From NCBI GenBank assembly GCA_000320605.2, contig KB445797.1:1174024-1238023 (forward strand): DNA of 64,000 nt. The letters are read 5' to 3'. Shown one piece after another: positions 61,972-64,000 of the stretch. The stretch is from Gelatoporia subvermispora B (Eukaryota; Basidiomycota; Agaricomycetes; Polyporales; Gelatoporiaceae). The notes below the pieces were generated by a model. That model was not told the origin of the DNA. It searched no databases and worked only from the letters and a program-made list of their open reading frames with translations. Position 1 is the stretch's first letter. Every line of letters starts with the position of its first letter. Made by a program: the position numbers and the translations under genes.

Positions 61972-63979
61972 TCAATGACGGACACGCTTTCTACGAATCC
62001 GGATCTCGGATGTGTGTGTCTCTTGAGATCCCGCAGGTGGCGCTGACGGTGACGCAACTTCGGCGGATGACTGTCTAGGTGAAGCAATCGAGTTCATATC
62101 ATCATCCTGGCTTTCAGCCTCCCGTGAACGTGCCCGTTTACGGCTGATGGGTGTCGGATATCCATTCGGGCTGGCATCTGGTGGCAGTTCAGAGATCGAC
62201 CTGCTACGGGAACGCGTCCGTGGGCCTTCTGGGGACTGACTCCTTATTGCTGGAGTTGTGGACTTTGATCTAGACCGACGAGGCCTTGGGGTAGAAGCGT
62301 AGGGAATATCGCGAGTATCGCGATCCAAGAACGGGTTATCACTGTCTGAGATGGTAGCTGCTTCGGCTTCGCCGTTAGCTCTTGCGCGATTGCGTATTGG
62401 TCTGGGTCTTGGTCGCGATGTCGGCGCTGCCTCATCCCCAGTGCTCTGTCCTTCACGCTCATCATCATCGTCGGTTGTCACAACGTCAGCACTCTTCACG
62501 CCTTTCCGCGGACCTCGTTTGCCCTTTGGGCCCGACGCTAAACACACGTCAGTCACAAGATCGCGAAACTCTTTGAGACGCATAACATACCCTTATCCTT
62601 GGCTGTCGTCAGTCGCTTCTCGTATGCCCGGTATGACTCCCACAATCTCGATGTAGGTGTTATCTCCACCTGAGCTTGCGCGATAACCTGATCCAAATGC
62701 GCCTTACTGTAGGGTCTTTAGTGAAAATAGTGACATATAGTGAGAGCACCAAGACCGACATTCTGAGCGAATCTTTGCTGTCAATGGAGGAGAGCAATGG
62801 TTGCAATACACGGAAAAAGTTGACCGCCCTATTCCGCAATCTTTTGTTCTTGGTGGCTTCCGATGCTGCCAGGTGCTTGCCAATCCACGACAGGAGTTTT
62901 GTATGGATTTCAACGACAAACTGGTTGTCGAGACGCCGGATGACAGCCAGCTGTGCTCCTCGGAGCAGGAAGCATGCCGATAGCGCTTTCGCAAGAGCTA
63001 CGGAATGTTCCTCGGATCTTACGACACCGTCCAGGAACAACGTGAAAGACTGGATATGCCACATGAATTTGGCGGGCACAATGCATCAGGCGGAGTACTC
63101 ACCTCCCGGAGCGCCTGTTCGATCACCGACACAACTGCCTCACCGTTCTCCCTGTACATGCCCTCTTCGCGGAGAATGTCGATGATGACTTTGGCGCACA
63201 GGTTGAATGCTCCACCCAGCCGGCCATAATGCGTCAAAAGCACCGCTGAATTGGCGATACCAATAACGCCTGCGCGAATGGCACGAAGGAAGGTAGCCAT
63301 GATACCCATGAAGACGTATTCCTTCTCGAGTTGAAAGCGTGACAATGTTCGCGTTTCTGGTCAATGTCATTATGATGTGAATGTGACCAGGAGAAGAAGA
63401 GTGATACTTACCAGAATCGCCGTTCTGAGCATGACCGGCTTTCTTTCCTGGTGCTTTGCGTTTTGGCGGGGCCTCAGCATCTGACACATGCCCATCACTG
63501 GACCCCGCATCATCATCGTCACTCCGATCGTCGTCTGCAGCCGCGTTGCCATCTAACTCCTCTGCATACCGCTCGATCTCAGATTGAATGAATCCCACAC
63601 AGCGATGTTGTACTTCATCGTCCATGGTTAGTGGCAAGGCAGCAGTGGGTAGGGGAGTGCCATCTGGCGATATCGACTGAGACGGACAGAACAAGATGTG
63701 CAAGTTCATGAGATTTTGAAAGGCCTAAGAAGCTGTCAGTGCCGATATGGCGAGCGCGATACCGGTATCTACACTCACCACTCGCCGAACACCTTGGATC
63801 GTATTAGATCGAGTCCCAACAACAAATTCAAGGAGTTTCTCCAAGAGTGACTCCCTCTGTTCGCGCAGTTTCTCGCGAAATTGCGACTCCTCAGCCGAAA
63901 GCTCGCCCTCAGGAGTAGTCAGACGACGTGCTTTCCACATGATGTGCAGTGTGAGCAATTGTAGCGCCCGGTCAATCAT
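61972..63979 (-). CDS. SCC3: Cohesin subunit SCC3/STAG, C-terminal part (5' end beyond window)
   Basis: Exons visible are 63779-63979, 63412-63724, 63103-63356, 62760-63049, 62591-62706 and 61972-62537, encoding 579 C-terminal residues; further exons lie to the right past an intron ending at 63980. The helical-repeat part shows RALQLLTLHIMWKAR, an acidic DDDRSDDDDAG insert, EKEYVFMGIMATFLRAIRAG, LLTHYGRLG and DIILREEG-like helices, as in Scc3/Psc3/STAG. The last 180 residues are a Pro/Arg/Ser-rich tail ending in RIRRKRVRH. The protein binds Scc1 and DNA in the cohesin ring during sister chromatid cohesion. The tail has several SP sites that could be phosphorylated. Confidence 0.85.
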
Positions 63980-64000
63980 CTAAGGGATGCGATTAGCACG

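Overview
The window looks like nuclear DNA of an agaricomycete (mushroom-forming) fungus. Genes lie on both strands and are split by many short introns (about 48-90 nt, mostly GT-AG, a few GC-AG). The protein set is fungal: a mannitol dehydrogenase of the mushroom type, a Ste6-type ABC transporter, an Rsc7/Swp82 chromatin subunit, and very large low-complexity proteins. I rebuilt exon structures by hand, requiring consistent reading phase and splice sites. No bacterial, plasmid, phage or CRISPR features were seen.

Layout. (1) 1-6.3 kb: an accessory, repetitive region. A head-to-head gene pair (a 115-aa minus-strand protein and a 428-aa plus-strand protein) is present twice; one 428-aa copy has lost its middle. 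Two further copies of the small gene lie between, one of them broken. (2) 6.3-8.9 kb: gene-poor, with a 23-bp tandem duplication and a decayed membrane-protein fragment. (3) 8.9-15.1 kb: a full-size ABC exporter and an NADP-mannitol dehydrogenase. (4) 15.6-27.1 kb: one 18-exon gene for a roughly 3556-aa, mostly disordered PH-domain and coiled-coil protein. (5) 28.6-38.7 kb: housekeeping genes: RBX1, tubulin cofactor C, Rsc7/Swp82, a possible Rrn9-type factor with a small overlapping downstream ORF, an alpha/beta-hydrolase lacking its nucleophile, and a putative mitochondrial orphan. (6) 39.5-45.6 kb: two tandem AMP-forming acyl-CoA ligases. (7) 45.8-64 kb: MED7, a BCL7-like protein, Asterix, a Tyr-rich orphan, an F-box/WD40 protein, threonine synthase, a 1381-aa Ser-rich coiled-coil protein, and the 3' part of a cohesin SCC3 gene.

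How the genes relate. Most are unlinked housekeeping functions: ubiquitin ligation (RBX1, F-box/WD40), transcription and chromatin (Rsc7, BCL7-like, MED7, cohesin), metabolism (threonine synthase, mannitol dehydrogenase, ligases). The least ordinary parts are the duplicated divergent pair at the left end, the giant PH protein, the Ser-to-Ala hydrolase, the overlapping small ORF, and the tandem ligases with GC-AG introns and diverged C-termini. All function calls come from motifs recognised by eye; no database search was run.
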